Assembly (NCBI RefSeq): GCF_016741855.1
Contig: NZ_JAERRH010000002.1
Location: 930,001-994,000 of the forward strand
From: Streptomyces musisoli
GTDB taxonomy: Bacteria > Actinomycetota > Actinomycetes > Streptomycetales > Streptomycetaceae
Direction: 5' to 3'
Length of the DNA stretch: 64,000 nt
Part shown: positions 62,551 through 64,000 of the stretch, piece after piece
How positions within the stretch are numbered: position 1 is the first letter of the stretch
Layout of the letters: each line of letters begins with the position of its first letter
Made by a program: the position numbers and the translations under genes
Notes under the pieces: model-generated
What the model saw: only the letters and a program-made list of their open reading frames with translations
What the model was told of the DNA's origin: nothing
Databases searched by the model: none

Positions 62551-64000
62551 GTGGTCGACACCGACGAAACCGCTGGCACCGGTGACGCCGGGACCGCGAC
62601 ATTGGACGCATTGTTCACCCAGGCACCGGTCGGGCTGGCCGTGCTGGACAGCGAGCTGCGCGTCGTACGCATCAACACCGCCACGCCCGCCATGCAGGGC
62701 ATGCGCGAGGAAGAGGTCGTGGGGCGCAGGTTTCCGGCCTCGCACCATGTGGTCGACGGGGCCGCCGCCGAGGCCCTCGCACGGCAGGTACTCGAAACCG
62801 GCGTGCCCGTGCGCGAGCGGATCGTACGAGCACGGCCGCCCGCTCACGGCGGTCAGGAGCGTTTGTACGAGGTGTCCGCATTCCGTCTGCTGGATCGTGG
62901 CGGTGCGGTGCTCGGCCTGAGCATCACCGTCGTGGACGTGACCGAACGGGAGAGGGCCCAGGCCCGGCTCGCCGTACTGGACAAGGTGCGGGAGCGCGTG
63001 GGGGGCACGCTGGACATGGTGGCGACATGCCAAGAACTGGCCGACGCGCTCGTGCCGGCCTTCGCCGATGTCGCGGTCGTGGAATTGGTGGACGCGGTCA
63101 TCGCGGGGGACGAGCCGCCGCCGACGCCGAACCTCAGCCGCCTCACACTGCGCCGGGCCGCCTTCCGGAGCGCCGCGGGGGAGGACCAGCCCCAGGCCCA
63201 TCCGCTGGGGCACGTGGGCATCCTGCCGTTCCCCAGCCCCTACAGCCTGGCTCTGGGGGAGCGACGCCCCGTGACCGTCTCCATCGCTTCGGAGGCCGCC
63301 TGGCTGGACGCCGACCCGGATCGCGCGCGGGCCATCCGCGCGTCGGACGTCCGCACTCTCCTGGCGGTCCCCTTGACGGTGCGGGATGCGGTGGTGGGGC
63401 TGGTCAGCCTGTACCGCACCGCTCAGGGCAGCCCCTACGACGACAACGACGTCCTCCTGGCCCGTGACTTCGCCCGGCACGCGGCGCTGTGCATCGACAA
63501 CGCCCGTCGCTACGCACGAGCCCACTCGGTCGCCGCCACCGTGCTCCGCCACATGCCTCCTCTGCACGTCGCTTCCCAGACGGCACTGGAAGTGGAGGGA
63601 ATGGCACGCCCCGGCGAGGACGAGAGCGCGTGGTACGACACCATCCCCCTGTCCGGCGCGCGGACGGCTCTGGTGGCGGGGGCGGTCTCCGGGGGAGGCA
63701 TCCACGCCACGGCGGCCATGGGCCAGCTGCGTACGGTGATCCACACCTTGGCCGCCCTCGGCCTGGAGCCCGCCGACCTGCTCGCGCGCCTCAACGACAC
63801 CGTGAAATTCCTGTTGACGGAGCGGGGATCGTCCGCGACGGGCAGCCGGACGCTCACCGCCGGATGCGTCTACGCCGTGTACGACCCTTTGACGACGGTC
63901 TGCACCATCGCCCGCGCCGGCCACCCCGGCCCGGTCATCGCCCACCCGGACGGTACGGTCGACCAGCCCGAGATCCCTTCCGGGCCCCGGCTCGGCAGCC
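62551..64000 (+). CDS. PAS-GAF-SpoIIE-like protein with degenerate PP2C site, cut by right edge
   Basis: The frame opens at GTG 62551 behind GAAGGAGG and runs without a stop off the end (483 codons). A PAS domain (TQAPVGLAVLDSELRVVRIN, ASHHVVDGAAAEALARQVLE) and a GAF domain (about 150-325, VRTLLAVPLTVRDAVVGLVS) precede a PP2C/SpoIIE-like domain. There the two metal-binding sites are altered. The usual G-G-D-W-Y-D is DESAWYDTIPL, and the usual G-D-V-M-G is ALVAGAVSGGGIHATAAMGQ; both key Asp are Ala. The later AGHPGPVIAHPDG region is kept. It therefore looks catalytically inactive, a possible decoy or sensor in the partner-switching network of the two active phosphatases. Confidence 0.85.
   Translation, partial: MVDTDETAGTGDAGTATLDALFTQAPVGLAVLDSELRVVRINTATPAMQGMREEEVVGRRFPASHHVVDGAAAEALARQVLETGVPVRERIVRARPPAHGGQERLYEVSAFRLLDRGGAVLGLSITVVDVTERERAQARLAVLDKVRERVGGTLDMVATCQELADALVPAFADVAVVELVDAVIAGDEPPPTPNLSRLTLRRAAFRSAAGEDQPQAHPLGHVGILPFPSPYSLALGERRPVTVSIASEAAWLDADPDRARAIRASDVRTLLAVPLTVRDAVVGLVSLYRTAQGSPYDDNDVLLARDFARHAALCIDNARRYARAHSVAATVLRHMPPLHVASQTALEVEGMARPGEDESAWYDTIPLSGARTALVAGAVSGGGIHATAAMGQLRTVIHTLAALGLEPADLLARLNDTVKFLLTERGSSATGSRTLTAGCVYAVYDPLTTVCTIARAGHPGPVIAHPDGTVDQPEIPSGPRLGS

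Overview
This is a high-GC actinobacterial chromosome segment, almost certainly Streptomyces. Codons strongly prefer G/C at the third position, many starts are GTG (some TTG) behind GGAGG-type ribosome sites, and TTA codons are very rare and gene-specific. The families also fit: SigB/F-type sigma factor, several SpoIIE-like phosphatases, a DasR-like GntR regulator, many one-component regulators and many signal-peptide proteins. About 52 genes look real. No rRNA, tRNA, IS element or CRISPR array was found. The mix of regulators, secreted proteins and gene remnants suggests a chromosome arm rather than the conserved core; that is inference.

Layout. 0-7 kb: start of a secreted protein, a two-component system, a histidine-phosphatase-fold protein lacking its catalytic histidines, a GNAT, a MarR regulator with an operator-like repeat, and a methyltransferase behind an XRE-cupin regulator. 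7-12 kb: secreted protein, isochorismatase-like hydrolase, a Tat-signal gene interrupted by an amber codon, a CynX-type transporter with a TTA codon, a membrane protein. 12-19.5 kb: divergent GntR regulator and a tight glyA-soxBDAG operon for sarcosine oxidation to glycine, C1-tetrahydrofolate and serine. 19.7-22.8 kb: repeat protein and a lone P450. 22.9-27.2 kb: DasR-like regulator facing GH20 hexosaminidase and CBM3-GH16, with a possible TTA-containing small ORF between. 27.4-33.7 kb: two SpoIIE-type phosphatases and a SigB/F sigma factor. 33.8-40.2 kb: secreted proteins, remnants of a sugar ABC permease and a CAP-domain protein, a HIRAN/zinc/nuclease-like protein, GlxA-type regulator and quinone oxidoreductase.

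40.4-43.3 kb: MerR regulator with a textbook 19-bp-spacer promoter, a BtrH/DUF4872 protein (TTA codon) and a class II glutamine amidotransferase. 43.6-48.6 kb: membrane, TPR-like, dienelactone hydrolase, SnoaL-like, MarR and hemerythrin genes. 48.8-54.7 kb: a Ser/Thr kinase-TPR-zinc ribbon protein coupled to a Clp-N-like protein, then a pentapeptide membrane protein. 54.9-60.7 kb: TetR/metallo-hydrolase and FadR-type/sterol desaturase modules, flavin reductase, secreted beta-propeller. 60.9-64 kb: DUF4303-like, GNAT, a DyP peroxidase remnant, and a PAS-GAF-SpoIIE protein running off the right edge whose PP2C metal aspartates are replaced.

Three themes cut across the window. (1) Several genes have their 3' ends, stop codon included, tandemly duplicated (multiples of 3 nt in two cases). 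(2) Several genes survive only as C-terminal fragments. (3) Operator-like repeats sit beside many regulators. The strongest candidates for something undescribed are the HIRAN-zinc-nuclease protein, the kinase/Clp-N pair, and the MerR-BtrH-amidotransferase locus.
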